A stretch of 64,000 nt of DNA from NCBI RefSeq assembly GCF_900101385.1, contig NZ_FMZB01000003.1, forward strand, positions 1 through 64,000, read 5' to 3'. Both the position numbers and the translations under genes were made by a program. Below the pieces are notes generated by a model. It ran no database searches. It saw only the letters and a list, made by a program, of their open reading frames with translations, and was not told where the DNA came from. Positions 26,979 through 36,344 of this stretch are shown here, piece after piece (position 1 is the stretch's first letter; every line of letters begins with the position of its first letter). This DNA is from Terribacillus halophilus. Lineage in GTDB: Bacteria; Bacillota; Bacilli; Bacillales; Amphibacillaceae.

Positions 26979-28610
26979 ATGACAATCATTCAAAATCCCA
27001 TTTTAACAGGGTTTAATCCTGATCCAAGTATTTGTCGGGCAGGAGAAGATTATTATATTGCTGTATCCACTTTCGAATGGTTCCCTGGGGTGGGCATTTA
27101 TCACTCCAAGGATCTGAAAAATTGGCGTTTGGTATCAAGGCCGCTAAACCGGGTAAGCCAATTGAATATGATGGGAAATCCTGATTCCGGTGGTGTATGG
27201 GCTCCGGCTTTATCATATCATGACAATCAGTTCTGGCTTATCTATACCGATGTAAAAGTAGTCGATGGACAATGGAAAGATTGCCATAATTATTTGGTTA
27301 CCTGTGATACCATAGATGGTGTTTGGTCTGAACCAATATACTTAAACAGCTCGGGATTTGATCCGTCATTGTTCCATGACGACAACGGTAAAAAATATCT
27401 TGTAAACATGCTTTGGGATCAACGTGTCGATCACCATAATTTTTATGGCATCGTCCTGCAGGAATACAGCGTTCCAGAACAAAAGCTGGTAGGAAAAAGG
27501 GAAATTATCTTCAAAGGAACAGAAGTGAAATTAACTGAAGCGCCGCATCTTTATAAGATAAACGGATTCTATTATCTCTTGACTGCCGAGGGGGGAACCA
27601 AATACGATCACCAAGCCACTATTGCCCGATCCGAAAATTTGCATGGTCCTTATGAAGTTCATCCGGATAATCCTTTGATCACTTCTTTTCCGTATCCTAA
27701 AAACCCGCTGCAAAAAGCTGGGCACGCTTCCATCGTTCGAACACACACCGATGAATGGTTTCTGGTTCACTTAACCGGCCGCCCTTTATCACAACCAAAT
27801 AAACCACTGCTGGATCCACGTGGATATTGTCCGCTCGGCCGTGAAACCGCCATTCAACGCTTGGAATGGAAAAATGATTGGCCTTATGTTCCAGGCGGCA
27901 ATCAACCTTCCCTACAGATAGAAGGTCCAACAATCAAAGAAGTAACATGGCAAAGTGATTATGCCGTAAAAGACGATTTCGACACTGATTCGTTAAATCT
28001 TCACTTCCAATCACTACGAATACCTTTGGATAACAAGATTGCAACTCTGAAAGATAACCCTGGACATTTAAGACTGTACGGAAGAGAATCGCTAACGTCT
28101 CGATTCACTCAAGCGTTTATCGCGAGAAGATGGCAGCATTTTCATTTTACAGCAGAAACAAAAGTATCCTTCTATCCAACTAACTTTCAGCAGGCAGCTG
28201 GACTGGTTAACTATTATAATACGCAAAATTGGTCTGCTCTACAGATCACAGCGGATGAAAATAAAGGAAGGATACTCGATTTGACAATATGCGATAACTT
28301 TGTCTTTCAGCAGCCTCTCCGCAATGAACCCATCGTCATTCCGAAAGAAGTGGAATATATTTATTTGCGTTGCGATGTAAACGCTCACATATATAATTAT
28401 CATTATTCCTTTGATGGAGAAAGGTGGGAGGAAATACCTGTAACACTTCCTTCTCATAAGCTATCGGATGATTATATCCGTGGCGGCGGCTTCTTTACTG
28501 GCGCATTTGTCGGAATGCAATGCCAGGACACGTCAGGTCAGCAACTGCATGCTGATTTTGACTATTTCATCTACGAGGCGGAAGATTCACCTGAGGTTGA
28601 TAGACCTTAA
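26979..28610 (+). CDS. xynB: GH43 beta-xylosidase (xylan 1,4-beta-xylosidase)
   Basis: Cytoplasmic glycoside hydrolase, 543 residues, without signal peptide, releasing xylose from xylo-oligosaccharides by an inverting mechanism. The three GH43 acidic residues are visible: Asp15 (FNPDPSI, general base), Asp128 (GFDPSLF, pKa modulator) and Glu187 (LTEAPHLY, general acid). The N-terminal five-bladed propeller is followed from about residue 320 by the beta-sandwich domain of the SXA/XynB subgroup. AAGAGAGG lies before the ATG. It is paired with xylR and feeds xylose to XylA/XylB after uptake by the ABC importer. Confidence 0.94.
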   Translation: MTIIQNPILTGFNPDPSICRAGEDYYIAVSTFEWFPGVGIYHSKDLKNWRLVSRPLNRVSQLNMMGNPDSGGVWAPALSYHDNQFWLIYTDVKVVDGQWKDCHNYLVTCDTIDGVWSEPIYLNSSGFDPSLFHDDNGKKYLVNMLWDQRVDHHNFYGIVLQEYSVPEQKLVGKREIIFKGTEVKLTEAPHLYKINGFYYLLTAEGGTKYDHQATIARSENLHGPYEVHPDNPLITSFPYPKNPLQKAGHASIVRTHTDEWFLVHLTGRPLSQPNKPLLDPRGYCPLGRETAIQRLEWKNDWPYVPGGNQPSLQIEGPTIKEVTWQSDYAVKDDFDTDSLNLHFQSLRIPLDNKIATLKDNPGHLRLYGRESLTSRFTQAFIARRWQHFHFTAETKVSFYPTNFQQAAGLVNYYNTQNWSALQITADENKGRILDLTICDNFVFQQPLRNEPIVIPKEVEYIYLRCDVNAHIYNYHYSFDGERWEEIPVTLPSHKLSDDYIRGGGFFTGAFVGMQCQDTSGQQLHADFDYFIYEAEDSPEVDRP

Positions 28611-28676
28611 CAGTAATCTAACCATAGACATATACACAGTCCGATTGTCGTCATTATTGCATGAGTAGGCAAAGAA

Positions 28677-28712
28677 AGAGCGTCACCACTCTTCAATCGG
28701 GGGACGCTCTCC
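28677..28712 (-). terminator. Histidine operon terminator
   Basis: Stem GAGCGTC/GACGCTC with a long loop, overlapping the end of hisI; TTTCTTTG follows on the minus strand. It ends the seven-gene his operon. Confidence 0.55.
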
Positions 28713-29333
28713 TTTGTTATTGCCTTTCTTCTGGAATCTGCGGGCGAGCTCTGCTTCCACTTCCTGCAGGCTGACGCCTTGGTTGGCGAGCAGGACAAAG
28801 CTGTGATACAGCAGGTCACTCACTTCATTCACCAGTTCCTCTATGTCATCATTTTTAGCGGCGATGACGACTTCCCCAGCTTCTTCGATCACTTTTTTGC
28901 CAATTTTATCGATACCTTTTTTGTATAAGTAATTCGTGTAGGAGTTCTCGACTGGATGCTTTTTCCGGTCTTCGGCTTCTTCCATGACAGTGTGGAAAAT
29001 ATTCGTTTCCGCCATAGCTTCTTCAGTTATCGGTGTTTCGTTGAAGAAACAGCTCACTTCGCCTGTATGGCAGGCCGGTCCTTGCGGAATGACGCTGATC
29101 AGGATCGTATCATTATCACAATCCAATTTCATGTCGACGACTTGCTGGGTGTTGCCGGAGGTTGCTCCTTTATTCCAAAGCTCCTCACGCGAACGGGAAT
29201 AAAACCATGTTTCTTTTGTTTCCAGCGTTTTTTTATAAGATTCTTCATTCATATAGGCAAGCATAAGTACTTGCTTGGTCTGATTGTCTTGCACGATGGC
29301 CGGAACAAGTCCTTTGGTAAAATCAGGCTTCAC
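28683..29333 (-). CDS. hisI: Bifunctional phosphoribosyl-AMP cyclohydrolase / phosphoribosyl-ATP pyrophosphatase HisIE
   Basis: Steps 2 and 3 of histidine synthesis in one 216-residue protein. The N-terminal HisI half has [27 protein letters not shown], and the metal-binding [11 protein letters not shown] and [12 protein letters not shown]. The C-terminal HisE half has [25 protein letters not shown] and [17 protein letters not shown]. It is the last gene of the operon and overlaps hisF by 11 bp. Confidence 0.95.
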   Translation of the reverse strand: MKPDFTKGLVPAIVQDNQTKQVLMLAYMNEESYKKTLETKETWFYSRSREELWNKGATSGNTQQVVDMKLDCDNDTILISVIPQGPACHTGEVSCFFNETPITEEAMAETNIFHTVMEEAEDRKKHPVENSYTNYLYKKGIDKIGKKVIEEAGEVVIAAKNDDIEELVNEVSDLLYHSFVLLANQGVSLQEVEAELARRFQKKGNNKGERPPIEEW

Positions 29334-30081
29334 GAATTCGTACTCCTTCCTGGTGGCAGCTTTGCTTCACTTCTTCGATGCTGAACGTTTTGTCATGGAA
29401 TATCGATGCTGCAAGTGCTGCAGATACATTTGTTTCCTGGAATACTTCGGTTATATGTTCGGGGCTGCCGCAGCCTCCGGATGCAATGACCGGGATGCGA
29501 ACTTGCTCGACAATCACTTTCGTGAGCGGCAGGTCATAGCCAGTTTTCACACCATCTGCGTCCATACTTGTCAGCAGGATCTCCCCTGCTCCTCTTGCTT
29601 CAGCTTCTTTCGCCCACTCAATGGCATCAATGCCGGTATCTTTGCGGCCGCCATGCGTGACGACATGCCACCCATCATCAAAGCGCTTCGCGTCAATGGC
29701 GACGACAATGCATTGGGACCCGAACTTCTCTGCTCCTTTGGTAATCAGTTCCGGATCGGCAACTGCTGCTGAGTTGACGGCTACCTTATCCGCCCCTGCC
29801 TGCAGCATGGCCTTCATATCCTCAATCGTCCGGACACCGCCTCCGACTGTGAAAGGGACAAACACGTGCAATGCCGTCTGCCGCACGATATCCATCATCG
29901 TCGATCGTCCTTCATGCGTTGCCGAAATGTCGAGGAATACGATCTCATCAGCACCGCTTTTCGAATAGGCCGCAGCCATTGCGACCGGATCACCCAATTC
30001 ACGCAAGGAAACGAAATTCGTCCCCTTTACGACTGTGCCGTCCTTCACATCAAGGCATGGGATGATACGTTTTGCGATCAT
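29323..30081 (-). CDS. hisF: Imidazole glycerol phosphate synthase cyclase subunit HisF
   Basis: Uses ammonia from HisH to convert PRFAR into imidazole glycerol phosphate and AICAR. It is a 252-residue TIM barrel with the HisF signature [17 protein letters not shown] (catalytic Asp11) and VVAIDAKR (second catalytic Asp). Phosphate-binding loops are VGGGVRT and [11 protein letters not shown]. The CLDVKDG signature separates it from HisA, which would have an IDIxGGxxVRL start. It overlaps hisH by 4 bp (ATGA), so no gene lies between them; in B. subtilis hisA occupies this position. Confidence 0.96.
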   Translation of the reverse strand: MIAKRIIPCLDVKDGTVVKGTNFVSLRELGDPVAMAAAYSKSGADEIVFLDISATHEGRSTMMDIVRQTALHVFVPFTVGGGVRTIEDMKAMLQAGADKVAVNSAAVADPELITKGAEKFGSQCIVVAIDAKRFDDGWHVVTHGGRKDTGIDAIEWAKEAEARGAGEILLTSMDADGVKTGYDLPLTKVIVEQVRIPVIASGGCGSPEHITEVFQETNVSAALAASIFHDKTFSIEEVKQSCHQEGVRIREA

Positions 30082-30701
30082 TTGCTTTCCTCCTTGCTAA
30101 TAGCTTGCTGACTGCTTTCAAACACGCTTTGCAATAGCAACTGGCCGATTTTTTCACTTTTTTCCGGATGGAATTGGATGCCGCAAATATTATCCTTCTG
30201 CACTATTGCCGGGATGTTTGTGCCGTATTCCGTGCTGGCAACGATATATTCTTCTGATGTGTATGCCTGGTAGCTGTGCACGAAGTAGACATGCTTGCCG
30301 TCGTGCTTTGTGTAAGTTGGGAAACGGTCAGTAACCTCCAAGGCATTCCAGCCGATGTGAGGCAGCAAGTAACTTGTTTTAATTTTAGCAACCATTCCCG
30401 GAATCAGTCCTAATCCTTCTGTTTCGCCATGTTCAAAGCCTTTTTCAAATAATAGCTGCATGCCGACACAAATACCGATGAATGGCTTACGTGCAGCTAG
30501 ATCGAGAAGGAGCCCATGTAGATTGCGTCTTTCGATTTCTTCCATGGCTGCTCGAAATGATCCGACACCCGGCAGGATGATATGTGTTGCTTGTTCGAAT
30601 TCTTCTTTTTTATCAGTCAGGATCGTTTCATAACCCAGCTGTTTGCAGGCGTTGGCGACGCTTGCGACATTGCCGACGCCGTAATCGACGATTGCGATCA
30701 T
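30078..30701 (-). CDS. hisH: Imidazole glycerol phosphate synthase glutaminase subunit HisH
   Basis: Class I glutamine amidotransferase, 207 residues, that supplies ammonia to HisF. The catalytic triad is visible: the nucleophile Cys in [13 protein letters not shown], and His and Glu in [23 protein letters not shown] forms the oxyanion region. It overlaps hisB by 4 bp upstream and hisF by 4 bp downstream. Confidence 0.95.
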   Translation of the reverse strand: MIAIVDYGVGNVASVANACKQLGYETILTDKKEEFEQATHIILPGVGSFRAAMEEIERRNLHGLLLDLAARKPFIGICVGMQLLFEKGFEHGETEGLGLIPGMVAKIKTSYLLPHIGWNALEVTDRFPTYTKHDGKHVYFVHSYQAYTSEEYIVASTEYGTNIPAIVQKDNICGIQFHPEKSEKIGQLLLQSVFESSQQAISKEESK

Positions 30702-31285
30702 TCGATCATCCCTTTCGTACTGTTGACACCTTCGATATCCGGATTTACTTTAATGGCAATTGCCAGCGATTGGCCAAGTGCTTTGAACAAAGATTCCGCT
30801 TTATGATGCGTATTGGAACCATAATGCACCTTGGCATGCAGTGTAACTCCTGCATGAACGGAGAAGGCTTGGAAAAATTCGCGTACCAGCTCGGTATCGA
30901 AATTCCCTAGTTTCGGATTCCCGAATGCTGCATCAAACACTAGGAATGGGCGTCCGCTGATATCAAGTGCCACAAAACCAAGTGTTTCATCCATCGGCAC
31001 AAAAGCATGACCGTAACGGTTGATACCTTCCTTCGATCCAAGTGCTTCTTTCACCAGCTGACCGAGCACGATTCCTGTATCTTCCACTGTGTGATGACTG
31101 TCGATGTGCAAATCCCCCTTTGCTTCCACCACGAGGCCTATCCGTGCATGGCTTGCGAACAGTGTCAGCATATGATCGAAGAAACCGACGCCTGTGTTGA
31201 TTTGGATTTTGCTGTTATCGTCCAGATTCACCTGCATATTGATGTCTGTTTCGAATGTTTTACGTGCTTTTTCTGCTTGACGCAT
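30698..31285 (-). CDS. hisB: Imidazoleglycerol-phosphate dehydratase HisB
   Basis: Dehydrates imidazole glycerol phosphate to imidazole acetol phosphate. It is 195 residues, monofunctional, with manganese-binding motifs [18 protein letters not shown] and [13 protein letters not shown] take the ATG at 31285 with GGGGGAAG upstream; the open frame extends 15 codons into the end of hisD, without need. The phosphatase step is supplied separately by HisJ. It lies 16 bp after hisD. Confidence 0.95.
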   Translation of the reverse strand: MRQAEKARKTFETDINMQVNLDDNSKIQINTGVGFFDHMLTLFASHARIGLVVEAKGDLHIDSHHTVEDTGIVLGQLVKEALGSKEGINRYGHAFVPMDETLGFVALDISGRPFLVFDAAFGNPKLGNFDTELVREFFQAFSVHAGVTLHAKVHYGSNTHHKAESLFKALGQSLAIAIKVNPDIEGVNSTKGMIE

Positions 31286-31301
31286 TTTGCTTCCCCCTGT
31301 C

Positions 31302-32576
31302 TCATTTGAACCGGATGTTGATTGATTCACCGTGCCCTGTCAGCTGTTCCTCTTCTGTCAGCCGAGTGATAGCCGTCCTGCTTCGCTTTAGTGCCTGTTT
31401 ATCGTAGTATGTGTACGTCGTTTTCTTGATAAAATCATCCACGCTGAGTCCGGACGAGAATCTGGCTGTACCATTTGTCGGCAGTACGTGATTCGTTCCA
31501 CCGTAATAGTCACCCAGCGCTGTCGGAGCATAGGAACCAAGGAAAACAGAGCCGGCATGTTTTATTTTCCCTAGGGTTGATAATGGGTCGGCTGTCTGGA
31601 TTTCCAAGTGTTCCGGAGCGAAGGCATTGGATAACTCGAAGCTTTCTGCAACAGATTCTGTCAGGACAAGCGCGCTGCTCCCGTTGATTGCTTGGCTTGC
31701 TATTGCTTTGCGAGGCAGCTTCTCCAGCTGGGTTGCAAGCTCTGTTTCCACTGATTGAATCAACGTCTCGCTGTCAGTCAAAAGTACCACTCTTGCCTTT
31801 TCATCATGTTCTGCCTGTGCCAGCAAATCAGCGGCGATAAAAGCAGGATCAGCTGTTTCGTCGGCGATGATGGCAACTTCCGATGGCCCGGCAATCATAT
31901 CGATTCCTACCTGACCGAAAACAAGCATTTTCGCCGCAGCCACGTACGTATTACCAGGACCAACAATTTTATCAACCGGATTGATGCTTTCTGTTCCGTA
32001 AGCTAAAGCCCCGATTGCCTGCGCTCCGCCGATTTTGTAGACTTTATCCACGCCTGCTATTTCAGCTGCTGCCACTAATACCGGGGCAATACCGCTGTTA
32101 TCCTTCACAGGTGTCACCATGGTGATTTCCTGCACACCGGCCAGACGCGCCGGAATGCTATTCATCAGAATCGTCGATGGGTATACCGCTTTGCCTCCGG
32201 GTACATAAATGCCGATTCTCTCCATCGGCAGGACGAGCTGACCAAGCTGTTTGCCGTCTTCTGCTGCCATGATGCGGGATGGGGTGATTTGCTTTTCGTG
32301 GAATGCACGGATATTGGCAGCTGCATCCTGTAAAGCAGCCAGTGTCTCAGGTGTCACCCTGGATTTAGCTTCTAGTTTTTCAGCATCTGAAACCAGCAGC
32401 TGTTCCGTTGTCGTACGATCGAATTGGTCAGTGTACTTCCGGACAGCTTGATCTCCCTCCATCCGGACATCGTTTAAAATGGCCGATACGGACTGAAGCA
32501 CATCTGGATCAAAACTGCTATCTGCTTTCCGGGTGCAAAACTGCTCCAGGAATTGTGCGCGTGTCAGTTTTTTCAT
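31302..32576 (-). CDS. hisD: Histidinol dehydrogenase HisD
   Basis: Oxidises L-histidinol to histidine in two NAD-dependent steps with zinc. It is 424 residues. Diagnostic segments are [83 protein letters not shown] and APEHLEIQT. The [23 protein letters not shown] active-site region is complete. It overlaps hisG by 4 bp. Confidence 0.96.
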   Translation of the reverse strand: MKKLTRAQFLEQFCTRKADSSFDPDVLQSVSAILNDVRMEGDQAVRKYTDQFDRTTTEQLLVSDAEKLEAKSRVTPETLAALQDAAANIRAFHEKQITPSRIMAAEDGKQLGQLVLPMERIGIYVPGGKAVYPSTILMNSIPARLAGVQEITMVTPVKDNSGIAPVLVAAAEIAGVDKVYKIGGAQAIGALAYGTESINPVDKIVGPGNTYVAAAKMLVFGQVGIDMIAGPSEVAIIADETADPAFIAADLLAQAEHDEKARVVLLTDSETLIQSVETELATQLEKLPRKAIASQAINGSSALVLTESVAESFELSNAFAPEHLEIQTADPLSTLGKIKHAGSVFLGSYAPTALGDYYGGTNHVLPTNGTARFSSGLSVDDFIKKTTYTYYDKQALKRSRTAITRLTEEEQLTGHGESINIRFK

Positions 32577-33193
32577 CGTTGACTCACCTCTTCCTGTAAA
32601 ACAGAAAGGTACGGCTTAAGAATATTGCGCTTCATTTTAAGTGATGAACGATTGGCAATGACTCTTGCAGTGAAATATTGGATATCTTCAAGTACTTCCA
32701 AGCCATTTTCCTTCAATGTCGTCCCAGTTTCGACGATATCGACAATTGCATCTGCCAGCCCAAGCAGCGGAGCCAATTCCACGGAACCTTCCAGCTTGAT
32801 GATATCGACTGACTCCCCTTTTTCTAAGTAATATTGCTTTGTGATATTGGTATATTTGCTGGCTATTCGTTTCTTTCGATCCGGCCAAACTTTCCCTTTT
32901 TCAGCAGCAACCGCCATCTTGCATGCTCCAAATGGCAACGGAAAGAGATTGAATACATCCGGCTGAAACTCCGCGATGATGTCTTCCCCTACGATACCTA
33001 GGTCTGCAATACCGTGCTCTACATAGGTGTTCACATCGACGCCTTTTGCAAAGAAATAAACAGCTTCATCCGTTTCGACGCTCAATTTGCGTCCTTTCTC
33101 TGCCAATGGTGTACTGTCGATGCCTCGTTTCTCCAGATAAGAAAGGAATTGTTTCTCGACACGACCTTTTGTTAACGCGATGACTGGTTTCAT
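32573..33193 (-). CDS. hisG: ATP phosphoribosyltransferase catalytic subunit HisG (short form)
   Basis: First step of the pathway: ATP plus PRPP to phosphoribosyl-ATP. At 206 residues it is the short form that needs the HisZ regulatory subunit, encoded just upstream. Motifs: IALTKGRVEKQFL, ADLGIVGEDI, RIASKYTNITKQYY and the PRPP loop DAIVDIVETGTTLKENGL. It overlaps hisZ and hisD by 4 bp each, so translation is probably coupled. Confidence 0.96.
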   Translation of the reverse strand: MKPVIALTKGRVEKQFLSYLEKRGIDSTPLAEKGRKLSVETDEAVYFFAKGVDVNTYVEHGIADLGIVGEDIIAEFQPDVFNLFPLPFGACKMAVAAEKGKVWPDRKKRIASKYTNITKQYYLEKGESVDIIKLEGSVELAPLLGLADAIVDIVETGTTLKENGLEVLEDIQYFTARVIANRSSLKMKRNILKPYLSVLQEEVSQR

Positions 33194-34308
33194 TTTTCGA
33201 TCACCTCGTATCCTTCTCCGCTTTTAACCACTTGGTAAACTCGATCATATGTCTCTGCCGTTGTTTCCGTCCTGACGTCTACGACAGCATCCGGGTATTT
33301 ATAACGCAGCGCTTCGGCAGCAATCAGTCCTTGTTCATCCGTCAGCAGGCAGATGCGTTCTTGCTTTTGTGGTGCCGGCAATGCTGCTGCAAGTACATCC
33401 ATATCAAACGCCAATCCGACTGCGCTCATCTTGCCGCCAAACTGTTCATACAGCTCATCATATCTGCCGCCGGAAAAGCATTCCGCTCCACTTTCTGCGA
33501 GGAATCCCCTGAACATAGCACCATTGTAATATGGAAGCTGCTTGACACGGCCAAGATCAACGATGACATCCTGCCCCAACTCTTCAAGGGAAGCGGCAAG
33601 TTTCTGCAGCTCTTGAACGACAAGCAGTAATTTCGGATTATTTCCCCACATTTGTGCGAATTTATCTAAAATGGCTGTTCCGCCGAATGCATCTGTCAAT
33701 TCAGCCACTGCTTCTGCCGACTCCTCATTCCCTGCTTCATTGACGAGGCGGTACACTTCATCCTTTCGCTTATCATGCATCGCCTGTCTAATCTGGGAAG
33801 CTGTCAATTCGTCAAGTTCCAAAGAAGAAATGAAGGTTTCAAAGATTTCTGTGTGTCCAAGCTCGATGCTATACTGCTGCACTCCAAGCTCGGTGAGGAA
33901 GCGGGCAGCCGTGAACAGACTTTCAAATTCCCCATACAATCCGGGTGTCCGGATGATTTCGATGCCCGCTTGATGGCTTTCAACACCAGCATGATCCTTT
34001 TTGAATACAGACCCGGCATAAGCCCATTTCTGTTGATCTGACTGTTGATTCGCAAGTGCACGGGCAACAGCAATCGTCCAGTCCGGACGCAATACTTCGA
34101 TTTCCCCTTCTTCATCGAACCATTTGAGCATCTTTTTAAGCGTCATCCCAGCATATGGATTGGTAAAAGTTGTGCTATACTCGACGATAGGTGTTTCAAT
34201 AGCTTGATAATTCCGTAAATTAACGACAGACTGGAACTTTTCATATATGGTGACACGATTGACAAGCTGTCGACCTGTCAAATCACGGCTTCCTGCAGGT
34301 AAGAACAT
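33190..34308 (-). CDS. hisZ: ATP phosphoribosyltransferase regulatory subunit HisZ
   Basis: A histidyl-tRNA-synthetase-like protein without tRNA charging ability that forms a complex with short HisG. It is 372 residues. Class II synthetase-like motifs: FQSVVNLRNYQAIETPIVEY, VLRPDWTIAVARALAN, and EIIRTPGLYGEFESLFTAARFL; near the end GAECFSGGRYDELYEQFGGKMSAVGLAFDMD. First gene of the his operon; promoter TTGACG-N17-TACATT upstream. Confidence 0.95.
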   Translation of the reverse strand: MFLPAGSRDLTGRQLVNRVTIYEKFQSVVNLRNYQAIETPIVEYSTTFTNPYAGMTLKKMLKWFDEEGEIEVLRPDWTIAVARALANQQSDQQKWAYAGSVFKKDHAGVESHQAGIEIIRTPGLYGEFESLFTAARFLTELGVQQYSIELGHTEIFETFISSLELDELTASQIRQAMHDKRKDEVYRLVNEAGNEESAEAVAELTDAFGGTAILDKFAQMWGNNPKLLLVVQELQKLAASLEELGQDVIVDLGRVKQLPYYNGAMFRGFLAESGAECFSGGRYDELYEQFGGKMSAVGLAFDMDVLAAALPAPQKQERICLLTDEQGLIAAEALRYKYPDAVVDVRTETTAETYDRVYQVVKSGEGYEVIEK

Positions 34309-34370
34309 CTATAAGCCTCCGATTCTTTTTCTTTATCATTTTACCACTTTACTTAAATAAAGGATTTCTG

Positions 34371-34407
34371 TTGATTTGAATGTAACATAATGAGATACTA
34401 ACGTCAA
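34371..34407. promoter_or_regulatory. Overlapping divergent promoters of hisZ and hisJ
   Basis: Minus strand: TTGACG (34402-34407)-N17-TACATT (34379-34384) for hisZ. Plus strand: TTGATT (34371-34376)-N17-GATACT (34394-34399) for hisJ. The two promoters share DNA and may compete. I see no T-box or attenuator in the short hisZ leader. Confidence 0.6.
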
Positions 34408-34430
34408 CACGTAACGAAAGGAGTCCGCAT

Positions 34431-35258
34431 ATGCCCGGAGATTTCCACGTACATACCCAGTATTGCCAACATGGTGCAGATGATAAGATGGAAGCTTATG
34501 TCCTGCAGGCAATCGAAAAAGGACTCACCCATCTGTCTTTCACAGAACACGCTCCGCTTCCGGAAAACTTTACAGACCCTGCCCCGAAAAGAGACAGCAC
34601 GATGGATCGGGACAAAGTAGAGACTTATTTGAGTGAGGGGAAAGCGCTGCAAAAACAATATAAGGAGGATCTTCAGATCAATATCGGCTTTGAAGTTGAC
34701 TATATCAAAGGCTTTGAACGAGAAACACAAACTTTCCTTGATACGTACGGCCCGGAAATGGATGATGGCATCCTTTCCGTTCACATGCTGCAAGCGCCGG
34801 ATAAGACCTTCTTCTGTATCGATTACAGTGAAGAAGAATTTGGGCGTGCTGCTGCGGCGTTTGGCGGATTGGAACCGCTGTATACAGCCTATTATGACAG
34901 TCTGCAAGCTTCTGTGGCAGCTGAACTCGGCCGCTTCAAACCGAAACGGATTGGCCACATCACACTAATCCAAAAATTTCAGCTCGCCTATCCGCAGCCT
35001 GTCGACTTCTCCAAGGAACAGACGAAGCTTCTGGAACTTATAAAGAAACAAGGATATGGGCTGGATATAAATACTGCTGGACTTTTCAAACCTTTATGTA
35101 AAGAAACCTATCCGCCTGTCAAGTTAATTGACTATGCCAAACAGCTCGGCATTCCACTTGTTCCTGGTTCCGATAGTCATACAGCGACAGGAATCGGAAA
35201 GGGTTTTGATGAACTTTCTGCTTATCCTTCTCAACTTCCGCAACCATTAAATATATAA
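34431..35258 (+). CDS. hisJ: Histidinol-phosphatase HisJ (PHP family)
   Basis: Hydrolyses histidinol phosphate to histidinol. It is 275 residues of the PHP family: DFHVHT (His6, His8), SFTEHAP, GFEVDYIKG, LSVHMLQ and the C-terminal GSDSHT are metal-binding motifs. AAAGGAG precedes the ATG. It is divergent from the his operon, whose HisB lacks a phosphatase domain, so it completes that step. A strong hairpin follows. Confidence 0.93.
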   Translation: MPGDFHVHTQYCQHGADDKMEAYVLQAIEKGLTHLSFTEHAPLPENFTDPAPKRDSTMDRDKVETYLSEGKALQKQYKEDLQINIGFEVDYIKGFERETQTFLDTYGPEMDDGILSVHMLQAPDKTFFCIDYSEEEFGRAAAAFGGLEPLYTAYYDSLQASVAAELGRFKPKRIGHITLIQKFQLAYPQPVDFSKEQTKLLELIKKQGYGLDINTAGLFKPLCKETYPPVKLIDYAKQLGIPLVPGSDSHTATGIGKGFDELSAYPSQLPQPLNI

Positions 35259-35266
35259 CAATGGTC

Positions 35267-35305
35267 AAATAGCTGCGCAGACGATGCTTAAGCGCAGCTA
35301 TTTTC
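35267..35305 (+). terminator. hisJ terminator
   Basis: Perfect 12-bp stem AAATAGCTGCGC/GCGCAGCTATTT with TTTTC at the 3' side, nine bases past the hisJ stop. Confidence 0.85.
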
Positions 35306-35456
35306 ATATGGAACTCCATGGTGTCGATCATCAGCCACACCAATACTTCTTAATTTGGTTGTCATTATCCCAGTCCTGATAAGCACCTTGGAAAGATCAG
35401 ATGTATCTATTAAACCCTTCTCTGAATCCGATCTTCATACGATAATTTAAATCTGA

Positions 35457-35903
35457 TTAAAGTGTGATATCTATGACATCTGTTGTTTCATCAGGTGCTA
35501 TTTCGATCGTTTTTATCAGCTCGGTTTTTATGTTTTTCTTGTTAAAGATCCATTCATTAGCACTGTTAGCTGTCGTTTCCTTTATGCTTATTTCGTAATG
35601 GTCTCCTAATGTAGCATGTAGCTTTATAATTTCATTCCCTTTCACAAACTTGATTTCGGCTGTTGGGAAGCTTGCTACATCCCCAGACGATATCCCTTCA
35701 TTCTCTATGGACAGAACATAATGCTGCTCTTGATTTGCATTCATAAAGTTAAGCTCTATCGTTTTTGATTTTAAAACATTTGTGTCTTCTTCTAAATCAT
35801 TATTGGATATATTGTCCCGTGAAGAACAACCGATAAGCAGTAACATCACAAGGAGCAAATATATTAATTTTCTGATAATAAACACCTCATTTTTACATCT
35901 CAT
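35457..35903 (-). CDS. Small lipoprotein of unknown function
   Basis: 148 residues. The signal peptide is KLIYLLLVMLLLIGC with a LLIGC lipobox, so it is probably an outer-face lipoprotein. The acidic Asn/Asp/Glu-rich linker precedes a beta-rich domain (TIELNFMNANQEQHYVLSIENEG). I do not recognise a family. AGGGG lies six bases before the ATG. The gene stands alone between hisJ and the copper operon, both of which have their own terminators. Confidence 0.7.
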   Translation of the reverse strand: MRCKNEVFIIRKLIYLLLVMLLLIGCSSRDNISNNDLEEDTNVLKSKTIELNFMNANQEQHYVLSIENEGISSGDVASFPTAEIKFVKGNEIIKLHATLGDHYEISIKETTANSANEWIFNKKNIKTELIKTIEIAPDETTDVIDITL

Positions 35904-36068
35904 ATATTGCCCCTGTGCTTTGCGTCATATTTTCTCCATTTAAATTCATGATTCCAACATCTACAGTGTATTATATTTAGAAATAAAAGGAAATCACGAT
36001 TATTTGCACTTCGTATATAAAAGGCATCCCATCATATAAGACCGGAGACGCCTTTAAATACCCAAGTA

Positions 36069-36100
36069 AAAGAAAAAGAGGCTGGCATAAAACCAGCCTC
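36069..36100 (-). terminator. Copper operon terminator
   Basis: GAGGCTGG/CCAGCCTC stem with TTTTTCTTTT on the minus-strand 3' side, just after copZ. Confidence 0.88.
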
Positions 36101-36110
36101 ACGATTTGAT

Positions 36111-36317
36111 TTAGGCAGTCACATCATAGCCCTGTTCTTCGATTGCTTCTTTCATCGTGTCAACACTTACTTTAGAATCATCATAAGTAACATCGACTTT
36201 CGCGGCAGCTAGATCAACAGTGGCTGTTGATACACCATCTAGTTTGTTCAGAGCACTTTCAACGGATGCTTTGCAATGTCCGCAAGACATGCCTTGTACG
36301 TTAAGCGTTTTTTCCAT
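36111..36317 (-). CDS. copZ: Copper chaperone CopZ
   Basis: A 68-residue HMA-domain protein that binds Cu(I) through MSCGHC and delivers it to CopA. The fold signature continues with SVESALNKLDGVSTATVDL and ends with IEEQGYDV. AAGGGGG precedes the ATG. It follows copA by 27 bp in the csoR-copA-copZ operon. Confidence 0.95.
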   Translation of the reverse strand: MEKTLNVQGMSCGHCKASVESALNKLDGVSTATVDLAAAKVDVTYDDSKVSVDTMKEAIEEQGYDVTA

Positions 36318-36344
36318 GATTTTTCACCCCCTTTAACGTGTGAA

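Noticed and set aside
34309-34430. Search for a T-box or His attenuator before hisZ
   Set aside because: The leader is too short and lacks specifier and T-box sequences.
36020-36057. AAAGGCATC...GACGCCTTT weak hairpin upstream of the copper terminator
   Set aside because: One mismatch and a 19-base loop; no gene in the right orientation just upstream, so not called as a terminator.
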